A DNA stretch of 29,243 nucleotides from Rhizophagus sp. LPA8_4_AMF (Eukaryota; Glomeromycota; Glomeromycetes; Glomerales; Glomeraceae), in contig JADRCO010000633.1 in the NCBI GenBank assembly GCA_021464525.1, positions 1 to 29,243 on the forward strand, in the 5' to 3' direction. Numbering within the stretch: the stretch's first letter is position 1; every line of letters starts with the position of its first letter. Positions 13,844 through 26,200 of this stretch are shown one piece after another. The notes under the pieces are model-generated. The model searched no databases, was not told where the DNA came from, and worked only from the letters and a program-made list of their open reading frames with translations. Both the position numbers and the translations under genes were made by a program.

Positions 13844-16800
13844 ATGCCACTTTACGAAGAACCAGCAGCTACAACGCAATATACACAATACGCTACGGAT
13901 CCAGCTCTTGGTAGGTTTTCCCAGCTATGATGAAATTAGTTACGGGAACAAATTCAGGACATTAGGTTTAGAGGAGGAAGATACTTTATACTCTTATATT
14001 TTACGACGTTTGAATTTAAAAGCCCTGGGTAAAGCGATATAATGTGATGAATGCAATAATAAGGACTAATACGATTTGACTATTTTGATCTATTAATTTA
14101 GCTCAAACAAATGGTGTAGAAGAAGATACAACCAATACTGAACCAACTTCACAAAAATCAGATTTGGAACGCTATTGGGAAATCGTTAAGGCTAACCCAG
14201 ATGTAATTAATTCACTGCATTGGAAGATTATACTTGATCGATTTGTTAATTTTTTAAATTTTTACGTTTTAGGATTTTGCATCATGGGAATATTTGATTA
14301 GAGTTGCCGAGAGTGCGGAAAGTGGTCTAACACCAAAAGCACCACCAGAAAATATAACTAATATGCGTGAAGTATTTGATCAATTTTTGGCCAAATTTCC
14401 TTTATGTTTTGGCTATTGGAAGAAATACGCAGATTTTGAACTTACTATACAAGGTCCAACTGAAGCCGAAAAGGTGAATTTAAAGTCATTTCTTAAACCT
14501 ATGTACACTTGATTTAGTAGATAATTTACAATAAAAAATTTAAATAGATTTATGAACGTGGTGTCGCTGCTATAGCAAATTCAGTTGACCTTTGGACGCA
14601 GTATTGTGGTTTTAAAATTGAACATTATTCGGATGATTTAGAAGCCATAAGAGGGTAGGTTCATGCTTTATTCTGATAATTCAATAGTTTTGTTATTTTG
14701 TACTGCCGTTTTGCATTCTTTATTGGTTTGTTATATATTACTTTATGTTTCAAAAAGTATGGCAGAGATATCTCACTTTAATCCAGTCAGGATAACAGTA
14801 AAGACGAAGTGAATTTATTATTTGACATTACTTTTGTTGTTTGTATTTTATGATATTTTGTTATCAGCAATTTTTATTTGGTTGAATAACAGCATTAAGA
14901 TGAATGAGGAATCGTAAAGGTGTTAGAAATTTGCCAGATGATGACTCAAAGACATCCGACGAAGAATTTATATCCATTATAATCATTATATTACAGGATC
15001 TGGTCTAATTGTAATCTAAGTTTTAGCTTTGAGTTTTAGTCACTTTATTTTTTGATAAATACATGTTTTCCTTTATTATGAGTTATTATAAGGTATCAAC
15101 AACTAAATACATAATTTATATTCATTTATTTAATAGTTTATTTGAACGTGGTGCTACTAATGTAGGATTGGATTTCCTTTCCCATTTATTTTGGGATAAA
15201 TATGTTGAATTTGAGAAATCTGTTCAAGATTACGTTCGTGTTATGAAAGTACTGGATAAGATTATTCGTATTCCTATTCATCAGTACGCTAGGTTTTTTG
15301 AAGAGTAAGTGAATTTTTTTTTTTTATTAATTTATTATGTATGTTCTTCATCATTTCTACAAAATGGTATTTTCTTCAAAAAAGTTTCAATAACTTGCTC
15401 AGTACACGGCCAATTGCTGAATTATTAACCTCTGAACAATATAAAAAATATGAGGAGGAGGTAAAAGCAACACCACCTACTCCAACTGAAGGAACGGAAG
15501 GTGAACAACCACTTCCTCCTACAGAAAAGGTCGGCATATAACATAATATTAAATTTTTAGGGGAAATTTAGCAATTTTTAATATCTAGAGTGGTTACATT
15601 CATTTAGACAGAGGAACAAATCCAGAATGAGATTCGAACACGCGTATATAATCTCTACGTGGATAATTATACTAAAACACATAATGAAGTTAATAAGCGT
15701 TGGGTGTTTGAGCAAGAGGTATACTTATTTTTAATAAATCTTTTTGTCATATAGAACATACAAATTATTTTGCAAGGATGATTGTGTAACCTTTTTTTAA
15801 TAATAAATTTTCATTAGATTAAAAGACCATACTTTCATGTTAAGGAAATGGACATTCCTCAGCTAACCAATTGGAGAAGGTACCTTGACTTTGAAGAAAG
15901 TGAGGGCGATGATACAAGAATTCAAGTGTTATATGAACGATGTTTAGTTGCTTGCGTAAGTTTATATTATTATCTAAAGTATTTACTATTCTGATCTATA
16001 ATTATGCCGTTCTCATTCTTAGGCATTATATGAAGAATTTTGGCAAAGATATGCACATTGGATGATTTCCAAAAATAGGTACGATGATGCGCGAGATATA
16101 TATATTCGGGCCATTTCTGTCTTTATACCAATCAGGTAGGTTTTTATTTATTTTATGGACTAATAATGTTTATGATAATGTAATTATTTATCGACGTTTT
16201 TATTATATTTTCAAGCCGCCCAAGTATTCGATTGTCATTTTCTTGTCTTGAAGAACAACAAGGCAATATTGAGGAAGCTAGAGACATATATAAAAATATA
16301 ATGGAATCATGTGCGGATTTAATAATATTTTGTCTTTATTTATTTAATGTCTTTACATTATTTTAACAAACTTTCGAATTTGATTTATTAGCTCCTGGCC
16401 ACGTAGAAACGATAATGAAGTATACACATTTTGAGCGTCGTCGAAATCCTGATGATTTATCCAAAGCCTTAAATATTCTAACATCAGCTCTTGAAAGCGA
16501 CACATTGGATGAAAAATCAAAATCTTATATCATAGTACAATATGCAAAGATGATATGGCATGTAAGTTATTTTATTCATGTTGTATAGTATCATTGTGTA
16601 AATAAATAAATCATTTTTTTTTCCTCCATTTAAAGCACAAAGGTTCAGTAGAAGATGCACGTCAAATCTTTCAGCAAAATGTGACGAAATGTTTGGATAG
16701 CAAATATTTTTGGTGGAATTGGTTCAAGTTTGAGCTATCTCAAAATGGTATGTAGTTGTAATATTATAAAAAGCATTTTAATAGGCGAATATTTGATGGT

Positions 16801-17435
16801 TGATATTTATTATTCTAGATTCTGAAGTCGAAACATACGTTAAAAACGTGGTTGAAATGATTCGCAATATCACTACTTTGTCAGCCGAAACAATACGAGA
16901 TATTCAAAATAGTTACCTTGAGTTTCTTATGGAGCGTGGATCTACAATTTCTTTATATAACAAGATTGATGCAGAGACACATGGTCCTATTGCTATTCGG
17001 GCTGTAGCTGACTCAAAAAAACGTAGTGTGGAAGATGATGATGATAAACCTTCTAAGCAGTTACGTATTGATGGAGAGATTGATCCTACGGCGGTTGCAT
17101 CCGACGCAGTATCACCAGTAGTTTCCCCGGCTGCTTCGTATGCTCAACCGCCTTATTATCCGCAAGGTCCATGGAGCACACAAGGATATACAAGTTACCC
17201 GGCTGTAAGCGCTGCTTCTGCTGCTAACGCTCAGCAGGTAGATTGGTTTTTTAACTTTGAATTTCATTTATTAATAACGGTAATTAATATACTAAAATTA
17301 ATTTAGACAAGTTATCAATATCCGTATCAATATTCCCAATCGACCGCTGGTGCTGCCACTGCCACTTCCACTACTCCAACTCAAGTTCCATCGGGCACAT
17401 GGGATTATAATCAACCAAGCGCAACAGGATATTAA
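13844..17435 (+). CDS. PRP39: Pre-mRNA processing factor PRP39 (U1 snRNP, HAT repeats)
   Basis: 691 residues from 14 exons: 13844-13910, 14102-14202, 14273-14473, 14548-14654, 15137-15304, 15385-15529, 15608-15718, 15818-15955, 16023-16135, 16216-16310, 16392-16561, 16636-16747, 16819-17237, 17307-17435. HAT (half-a-TPR) repeats are clear through residues ~35-540: [111 protein letters not shown] and [12 protein letters not shown]. The last ~100 residues are low-complexity, rich in Tyr, Gln, Pro and Ala. Prp39 is a U1 snRNP component in yeast, pairing with Prp42, and forms homodimers in animals; it helps U1 engage 5' splice sites. Length fits (yeast 629, human 669). The exon 10 donor is weak (T|GTGCGG); a rival lies at 16332, but the chosen one leaves a normal HAT spacing. 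Intron 4 is unusually long (482 nt). Confidence 0.93.
14655..15136 (+). other. Long intron 4 of PRP39 with exon-like segment
   Basis: At 482 nt this is the longest intron in the window. It holds an acceptor-like AATAACAG at 14885-14892, a 34-codon open frame at 14904-15008 rich in Asp, Ser and Ile, and another acceptor-like ATTACAG just before 14998. Entering from exon 4 through either acceptor gives an early stop, so inclusion would truncate PRP39. It could also be an old insertion; no terminal repeats or target-site duplication were recognised. Confidence 0.35.
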
Positions 17436-18412
17436 TTCCGAAAAGAGACAACCTTTCCCGTTTTATGTTGCTTGTTTTGTGTTTTTTCATTTATTTCTAT
17501 GCTGATAAAATAACAAAAATTTCGAGACGTTTAATCTAGGGAAATTGGTGCCATCATTATGTACTACTGGTGGGACGAAAGTTATCATTTGTGTTATTTT
17601 AATTTTTTTGCTCGTTTTGTGTAATTTTCCGTCACGATTTGGTATGCTTCGTTATTATTGGACTTATTTCACGATGGTGCATTTAGCAGCACAACAGCAG
17701 ACATTTGGTAATCGTAGGATTAGCTTTCAAACCAAGGCTAATCAATATCGGATAACAATGAATGGAACTAAGTATTCTTTCTTGTTCCATTTTTGTTGAT
17801 CTGACAGGGGTATAGTATGTTCAAATTTCTGTTAATTGAAAATTTTTTTTTTTTTTTTTTTGCTGCTTTTATTAGTACTACATTTATTTGTTGCCTTGAA
17901 TTCTCCCTCCTCTTACAAATAACATTTCTGTTCAGTTTTTTTTATGTAACTTTACAAATACCCGTTATCGTGAATGTTGTTACTAATTTAAACGACTATA
18001 ATTAAAAACGAATCAGAAATCCATTAATTTACTGGAACTTTTTATTAGCATACTTATTTTCTATCTGTAATCTTTTTTAATTTTGTAACATGCATGTCCT
18101 TTCCCTATTCATTATTATATAATAAAATTTATAAATTAACGAAATCATTATCTGTTATTAACTTTTGAACAACTTTGTCATGCGACCAGGGCTATCGTTG
18201 ATTAAAAGTGACGTAACTCAATCTTAGACGCTAAATTTTAATACTTTCCCGAATTAAAAAAGTATAATTTATTATATCATAACAATTATATCATTATTAT
18301 TAGTGTCGAGAAAATTTTAAAGAGTTTATGTCATGATGATACAATTGCAATTAGATGCCAAAAATATTTAAAAACGAAAGCTGAAAGGCAACATTTATCA
18401 AAATTCTCAAAA
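17436..18412. other. Intergenic: PRP39 3' region and dehydrogenase promoter
   Basis: 977 nt. Open frames at 17545-17799 and 17817-18005 have no family likeness and begin at non-ATG or T-rich positions; I take them as chance. A run of about 20 T lies near 17842-17861. The promoter half contains TGACGTAA (18209-18216), a CRE/ATF-type site about 200 bp before the dehydrogenase start. The region just before the start codon is purine-rich, as a 5' leader would be. Confidence 0.45.
18209..18216 (+). promoter_or_regulatory. CRE/ATF-like TGACGTAA
   Basis: Exact match to the bZIP (ATF/CREB) octamer, 197 bp upstream of the dehydrogenase start codon. In other fungi such sites carry stress activation by Atf1-type factors, which would suit a stress-associated oxidoreductase. 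Site seen; regulation inferred. Confidence 0.35.
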
Positions 18413-19556
18413 ATGTGTTCGAAACAAGAGACACCTAAAAATATTAGTGAAGCTACAAGTATCCCGAAACAGGGAACCCAGACCCAACCTGGAGTTACGC
18501 ATGAAATGAAACCTTTTCCTGTGGTTCATCACTTACCACAGGGGGAAGATGATCATCTGGAAGAATATCATGCTGCTAATAAATTGAAAAACAAGGTTGC
18601 ATTGATTACTGGAGGAGACAGTGGTATCGGACGTTCGGTTGCTTGTTTGTTCGCTTTGGAAGAAGCTTCCGGAATTGCGATTACTTACCTTTCTCGTGAA
18701 GAAAAGGATGCGCATGAAACAAAAGAAAGAATCGAAAAACAATCGAAAGTCGAAGTTTTGTTAATAAACAAGGATGTTGGATACGAAGAAAATGCAATTG
18801 ATATTATCAACCAAGTTGTTAAGAAATGGGGAAGAATTGATATTCTAGTGAACAACGCTTCTGAACAGGTATATCTGATTTTAATATTTAATATTATGGT
18901 GCCGGCTTTTATTTATAATAATCACTTTTTCATAATATAATAGCATTTGACAGCTCGTATTGAGGATTTATCTTCTGAACAACTGGAACGAACTTTTAGA
19001 ACAAACATTTTTGGCATGATTTATCTTGCAAAGCACGCAGTTCCACATATGAAAAAAGGTAGTACAATTATCAATACGACTTCTGTCACCGCATACAAAG
19101 GATTTGCAACTTTGCTTGATTATTCCTCAACCAAAGTAAGATATTGTTTTATTTTTTATTTTTTAAAATTGTGACATGTCATTTCTCAAAATGTCTTTGT
19201 TAAATAGGGAGCGATTGTCTCTTTCACCAGATCTCTTTCTCAGCATTTAGCCGAACGCGGAATTAGAGTCAATGCCGTAGCACCCGGACCAATTTGGACT
19301 CCGCTTATTGTTGCCTCTTTCCCACCCGAGGGAATGGAAAAATTTGGAAAAGAGACTCCCTTGGGAAGACCTGGACAGCCATCTGAAGGTAAATTTTATA
19401 ATGTTTTTGGGTATTATTTATTATAAAGTAACACATAAATAATATATATGTACACATGTAGTTGCGACAAGTTATGTCTTTCTTGCCAGCAGTGATTCAA
19501 GCTATATTACCGGACAAGTCCTCCATCCAAATGGAGGAACAATAGTCAACTCTTAA
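18413..19556 (+). CDS. Short-chain dehydrogenase/reductase, YghA/GSP39 type
   Basis: 307 residues from four exons: 18413-18868, 18944-19135, 19208-19388, 19462-19556. The ~57-residue N-terminal extension (EMKPFPVVHHLPQGEDDHLE, then YHAANKLKNK) precedes a complete classical SDR fold. The cofactor loop is TGGDSGIG at 66-73, followed by NNAS at 147-150 and the full catalytic tetrad N173, S199, Y212 and K216. PGPIWTPL and the end SYITGQVLHPNGGTIVNS are typical of the bacterial YghA and Bacillus general stress protein 39 branch, which also has fungal members with the same N-terminal extension. Expected: NAD(P)H-dependent reduction of an aldehyde or ketone in the cytosol; the substrate cannot be read from sequence. 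A stress role fits the family and the upstream TGACGTAA. The bacterial affinity suggests ancient transfer, but four normal introns show it is long settled. Confidence 0.92.
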
Positions 19557-20274
19557 CTTTCTCGGTGTCTGATATAATCGTTTCACAAAGTATTGTGTAA
19601 GTGTACGAAATATAATAATAAATAAAAATGCTTTTTTGACTTTGATAAATGAATATTTTAAAGACTTTGAATTCATCTTTTAACGTGTCTCGTATTGTTA
19701 CAAAAAAAAAATAATTTTCGCGTATATTCGTATATTCCCAATGTTTCAATTAATATTTTCTGTGTATATTTCACTCTAATTAAAATTGTAGCTAAATCAG
19801 TTGCTTTGAAAAATTAATACTACCGTCGAAACTTCGATCCGTTATATCCGATATTTTTATGTTTCATGCAAACGAATACATTGTTAATACAGAAAAAATT
19901 TTCATGTTTATAAACAATTAATAAGTATATTATATAATAATACAAAACAAAAAATAAAATTTTTCTTTGCAGGGAAGATCGCTATGTATACTACATGCAC
20001 AAAAAAAAACCGGTTTTTTTTGCTTAAAATGATATATATATGAAAGTAATATGTATAAGTAATATATATATAATATATATTATTATCATTATTTTTCATT
20101 TGGAAAAAAAGAAAAAAAAAAATATTATAAATCTACTTTGCCAGAAATGAAATGAAATGAAATGAAATAAATAAATAAAAAAAACAAATTTACGTGTTAA
20201 ATTTATACTACCCATAATACATTAAAAAAATAATACATAAAACTCAAAATGTACTGCATACGATTTATTTTGAT
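19557..20274. other. AT-rich gap between convergent genes
   Basis: 718 nt separating the ends of the dehydrogenase (+) and the BEM2-like gene (-). It contains alternating TA tracts around 20031-20081, A runs, and the microsatellite listed separately. The sequence cGAAacTTCg near 19828 looks like a single heat-shock-type half-palindrome but has no gene start nearby. Nothing coding is recognised. Confidence 0.6.
20144..20180. repeat. Microsatellite (GAAAT)5 followed by (AAAT)n
   Basis: Five exact GAAAT units at 20144-20168 run into about three AAAT units. Such arrays are usually length-variable between isolates. It lies about 95 bp beyond the stop codon of the BEM2-like gene, likely in its 3' flank or untranslated region. 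Confidence 0.85.
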
Positions 20275-23200
20275 TCATGATTTCCCAATTTCATTATTAT
20301 AATCTTTTGAGCTAAATTTACCATTTACAGCGTTTTCGATAGAAGATCGTGTTTCTTCCTTTTCTTGTTGAACAAAATTACTAAAATCATCTTTCATTAG
20401 TTCCTGTTCATATACCACACTTTTCCTTTGTGAGATTAATTCGTCCATATCATCAGTTAAAACAAATTGAAGTGAACTTATGGAATTTCGTTTTGGGTTC
20501 AATTCATTATTTATGAATAAGTTATCGTGTTGTTCTACCGTGAAATCTTTTTTTGTTGTTATATTATCATTTGATACACTTTCTTGTCGACGAACAAATT
20601 TTCCTGGTTGTAACGGTTTGTCCAATGTTGACTCATATTCAATGTAATTATCTATGCTGTCAATTAAATGTTCATTAACTGTATTAAACATATTAATCTG
20701 TTGTGGTAATATTTCAAAGTCGGAATCAAAATCTATAAGATTCACCGAATATCTAGATTTATCTAAGAATCTTTCATTTAGTTTTATTGCTGGCATAGGA
20801 ACAACAGTATTCGTATCATTCAAGTTTAGCAGTGTTTCATTAACTTGTTCTGTTTGATCTTTATTTTTCACAAATTCTGCATTTTCCAATACTTCAGTAA
20901 CATCCTGTTCATTTTTCAGAGATCCCATTATAGATGTATTTTCCGATATTTCAGTAACATCTTGTTCGTTTTTCACAGGTTCTATTGTAGATGCATTCTC
21001 TGATAAAACAATAACATTCTTCTCATTTTTTACAGATTTCACAATAGATACATTTTCCGATATTTCGGTAACGTTCTGTTCTTCGTTTTTCACAGGTTTT
21101 ACTGTAGATGTATTCTCTGATACTACAATAACATTCTCTTCATTTTTTACAGATTCCACTATTGATGCATTTTCCGAAATTTCAGTAACATTCTGTTCTT
21201 CGTTTTTCACAGGTTCTACTGTAGATTCATTCTCTGATACTACAATAATCTCTTCATTTTTTACAGATTCCACTATTGATGCATTTTCCGGTATTTCGGT
21301 AACGTTCTGTTTTTCGTTTTTCACAGGTTCTACTGTAGATGCATTCTCTGATACTACGGTAACATGTTGTTCGTTTTTTAAAGATTCTACTATATTTGCA
21401 TTTTCTGATACTTCAGTAACATTCAATTCTTCAGCTTTTACAGATTCCATGATAGATGCATTTTCTGATACTTCACTAACATTCGTTAAAACAGATTCAC
21501 GATTATTCTCTTCGAAAATGTTATCTGAATACTTATGCATTTTATTTTCTGATTCTTGTAATGATAGTTCTAATTCACCTTCCGGATCCTCTGTTACATC
21601 TGTTAATGTTGAATCTCTGTTACCAATATCTTCGATATCAATATATTTGTGTTCTAAAACTATTGAATGTTTAGACGATGATAATGATGATTCTAGAGAA
21701 TCTTGTAAATTTTTTTGTAAATTTTCACTTCCTTCTATAATTTCTCTATCTGATCCCTCCCATGAAAGTCTTTCAAATTCGTTAGCTAAATTATTTAAAT
21801 CATCATAATTAGGTTCATGTATTGGTTCATTTTCTGAAACGATTATATCTGAAGAACCTTCAAATGAAGCATCATCATCCGTTACTATAGTGTTTTCTTG
21901 AGTTTGGCGATCTTCATTTTCTCCATCAGGTTCACTAGTTTCAATATCTGGGTCTAAAAGATCATCGTGATATTCAATTTCAGAGGCATCTTCATTCTCT
22001 TCTTCAATGTTAAAGAACCAATGATATTGAAGAATTAAACTCTTGATGATACTACTATGATGACCTATATTACTCATGGATTTTACAAAATCTATCGATT
22101 TAAGTAAATTGGGTCCAAACACAATAGCCAAGTTACTAGCGTACATATGATTGGTTTCTTCATAATCTGTAACTCTATATTATTAAAAATATATATATAT
22201 AAATATATATATATTCATCAACAAGTATTTAAACGAAATAAAGATATATACGTGTGATTTTACCTTTCTAGATGTTCGATTAATCTTTTTAATAATTCAT
22301 AATTTGGTTTTGGGAGTCTATATAAAAGGTCTTTAATAGCATAGAGCTTATCATCTCGATCTTGAAGAGCTTAAAAAAATAAATAAATAAATAATAAATA
22401 AATATATATATAATAAAAAGCGTAATTAATTATTTAAATCATTTGCTAAATTTTTTTTTTGTTTATACCATTTGCTTCAATGAATTCATCATATAGTTCA
22501 AATGTTGTTAAAGGTTCTGGAAGGTCACGGAAGAAACGCTTTAGAGCACCTGCTACAATATTAATATCTCTGTATTCTTCACTACTCAAATCGACAGCAT
22601 CAGCGTCTAATTATAAAATACAAATAGAATATACTATATAAATATATGCACACGTACATATAAATAATAAATATATATACACATACTTTTATTAAAAGCT
22701 GTTATGAGCTTATTAACAGCTTTATCAGCTCCAGAAACACGATAAATACCAACTTCTCTAAGACCTAAAAATTAAATATATTCTTTCAGTACAAAAAAAG
22801 GGGGAAGAAAAAAACCTGATATCGTATATTTTTTATAAATTAGCTTGCCTCTCTTTTCAATCTCAATTATGCATTTTTCAACAAAAACTGGAATCTTTCC
22901 ATCAGGCATCAATGTTCTTAAGTCTTTACCGTATACTTACACAAAACAGAATTTAATAAATCAGGAATTGACGCGTTAAATACAATTATTATAAACTTAC
23001 CAGAATTTCGTATTTTAGGTTCGTCAGGAACTTCCTCTTCTTTAGGTAAAATGTTAAATTCTTTATCCAATATAGTACTACGTTTCTGTGCCCCTTCTTT
23101 GGCTGCTTCGTTAATAACTCGTATCCAGTCGTTCATATTATCATTATCAAGAGCTTGAAACAAATATCGACCTCCTTCTTCGGTTACAATTCGAAAAACA

Positions 23201-26200
23201 AAATCGAGTGATAAACCAAAATCCGATGCCTCGCACGTAACAGAATTAATTAAATTAATAACTAGTGCTGGTTTGGAAGATGTGTAATGAGATTGTCCAG
23301 ATGAATACTTTATATTCGTAAAGTTTCCAGAACTGTGTGATTGCCAAGGACCCCCAAAAATAGACAAAGGTCGTGCTACTTGTTTGATAAAACTTTCGAC
23401 CCTAGATTTATTACGTGGTCTCTGATGTTTCTTATGTAACTCTTTAGTTAAACGATCTCTTTCTTTCTGATCGCGTTTTACTTTTTCCTGTTGCTCAGCG
23501 ACAAGTCTATTAAAAGGTTTTTGGTATTTAAATTTTGACTGTGCATTCGTGATACGAATTGCGTTATTTTCCCTAATAGCAATATCTTTAATATAACGTA
23601 GGTCTGACTTAGAAGTACTATCATGTGAACTTGCAGTCGTTAAATGTTGAAAATCAACAGGAGGGTTCATTCCTTGAGAAAGTTCCGTTAATTCATGTTG
23701 CAATCGAACAAATATTTGTGTAAGATTATATACGTAACGACGTTTATCGTAATTAATTAATTTTTCGGATTCAAAAGACATATCAGGAACATTACAACAT
23801 ATTTCCAACATTCTTTCAAATAACCATCCAACACATGGTACTAAAGCGAAATTAGGGTGTAAATCTTCGATAGGTTTGGATAATTCATTGTGAAGTAAAC
23901 TATCAAGAGAATCAAATCCACTACTTCGACTTTGTGCTACATCATTCCAAGCTCTTGTGAAAAATCTACTTTCTGGGCTAATTAAACCACTAACAATTGA
24001 ACTCTCAATAAAAGATGGTACTCCTCTTTTAGATTCAGAATCTTTAGCGGATTCATTTTTTGGATAAATATCTAATTTGGCCATTCTCCTTCTACTTAAC
24101 AATATCATATCAAGCAATTTATTTATTCGATTCACTCGTTTATCACATTCAATAGATGGTGATGTAATCTCATGAATTATCCAGTTACGTATAACGTTAT
24201 GCATGCGACACAAGGCTTTGATTGATCGAGGGAGTGAACAGAGAACATTTTCTTTAGAATTACTAATTCGTTCCGTACGTTGTAAAGTCAGAAATATATC
24301 AGTAATAATAATTTCATCATCTGAGCTTGAGGAATGTTTTTTCGGATACCATCCAAGGATATCGGCAGACTGAGTTTCAAGAATCTCGTAAGCCAAAATC
24401 CAATCTTGTGGTGTCACCGCCTCAAATAATTTAAGAACCATTAAATCAATAATATCCAAAAGGTCACAAGCTTCATTTTTATCTATTAAATGGTTAACTA
24501 TATTATCATTATCTATGATTTGTTTATTATCATTGTCTGAAGATGATAATTGATATGAATCATTCAACACTTTATCAACAAGACCAGCCATCTTTTCATT
24601 TTGAAAATCATGCGCTGGTTTAAGACTCTTTTCTGCAGCTGAATGTTTTAAAGAATTTAAAGAATCTTTAACTTCTTTAACCAATATTATTAAAGATTCT
24701 TCCTTAACATTTTTGGACCAACTTTCCACTTCAATTTTGGCTTCTTCAACAAAATGCATTAATCGATTTTTTAAAGTCAAATCATCCAAGAAATCATAAA
24801 AGAATTGTGCAATCCAATAATGAAATACTTTTAAAACCTTTTTTTGATTTGTTCCAATCGCATAATTTATATCACCATCACTTGTTGGACTTAAGGGAAC
24901 TTCCATTTGTTTTTGAGATTCAACATCTTTCTTTGCATTAATGAAACGTTTTCGTAAAATGTCAAGAAGTAAAATGGGACTACAAAAACTACGGTATGTA
25001 CTAAAAAAAGTTGCTAAATATTCTTCAGAATTAATTCCAAGTTGTCCATGTTTTCCAATAGTTAAAGGTGGTTCACCATTATCATCAACAACGCTTGTGC
25101 TATATGAAGCGGCACCGTTGACTAAAACATCAATTAAACGTTCCAAAGTTCCAGCTTTAACAACAACCATTAAAGCATCATGATCAGTATTATAAATGCT
25201 CGTACGTGGTGAATTTTGTTGTTGTGTAAGAGCAATAAGACCATGAATCGAATTACGTTTGGAACTTGTTCCAGAAGAATTTTCAACAAGACTTGCAGGA
25301 CGAGATCCAGTAGCATCTCTAACAGCTTTGAAGACTAATTCACCATCTTTTACAAACATTAACATTTCACCAACACCAGCGATATCTTTCATACATTTTA
25401 ACAAAAAGGCATAACCTCCACGATTTTGAACGAGCCCACCTAACCAATTTCTTGTAACAAGATCCAACCCAGTATTCCATGTAGTAGATGTCAAAGGACC
25501 TATTTTAGCTGGTGGAAAAGATAAAGTTCTCTTTCTAACACCACGTTGTACCGAAAGGTGACTTGGAGAATTAGGTTTATTCTTAGAACTTGAAGTTGGA
25601 AGTGATTCTAAATTAAGAGGTGTAGGTGTGGGACGTCCAGAAGATGATATTGTAGGATTATTATCCCCAATATTTAATGAAGAATTAGATGCCCTCTTAC
25701 CTAAAGCTCCACTTGCACTTAAGAAAGCATTTTTTTCAAACAAACGATTTGTTGGTATAACTTCTGTAAATACTAAAGGGACATATGCAGAATAAGGTTT
25801 TCGTTGACGAGCATGATGTTCTAAATATTGACCATGAAGACGTGGTTCACAAATTAAAGAAGATTCAAATAATTGCCAAGTATCAAGAGCTGATGAAGCG
25901 GGAACAGAATTAAATTGATGGAAAAATTTTTGTAAAGGAGAAGAAGGTGAAAAAGGGCAAATATCTTCAAATTCATTAAAATTTATAATTTGTTGACATT
26001 GAGCAAGAGATTCAACAAGAGTATCATACATTTTCCAATATTTTTCAAAATTCACAACACCTCCTGAAATACTATTATTTCTTGAACCGGGACGTGTATC
26101 ATTAACTGATCGATCAATTACAGATGGAATAGTGGAATTTAATCGTTCCATAGTAAGAGTGATAAAACCAAAATATGGAATAGGTTTCGTCATGTTCTTT

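Noticed and set aside
13911-14101. PRP39 intron 1 as host of a C/D snoRNA
   Set aside because: It has two RTGATGA-like boxes and a CCCAG/CTGGG pair, but no CTGA box in a workable place.
16332-16391. Alternative donor for PRP39 exon 10 at 16332
   Set aside because: It keeps frame but adds seven residues that break the usual helix-to-proline spacing of HAT repeats; the earlier donor at 16311 fits the repeat.
17545-18005. Small open frames after PRP39
   Set aside because: They are hydrophobic, T-rich translations without ATG context or family likeness, and lie in the probable 3' region.
18333-18385. Box C-like ATGATGA and box D-like CTGA resembling a C/D snoRNA
   Set aside because: The spacing is only about 45 nt, there is no closing stem, and it sits in the leader just before the dehydrogenase start codon.
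20275-22146. The repeat-rich minus frame as a separate gene
   Set aside because: It begins in the middle of the RhoGAP fold (YASNLAIVFGPNLL), and upstream exons join it in frame, giving one BEM2-like gene.
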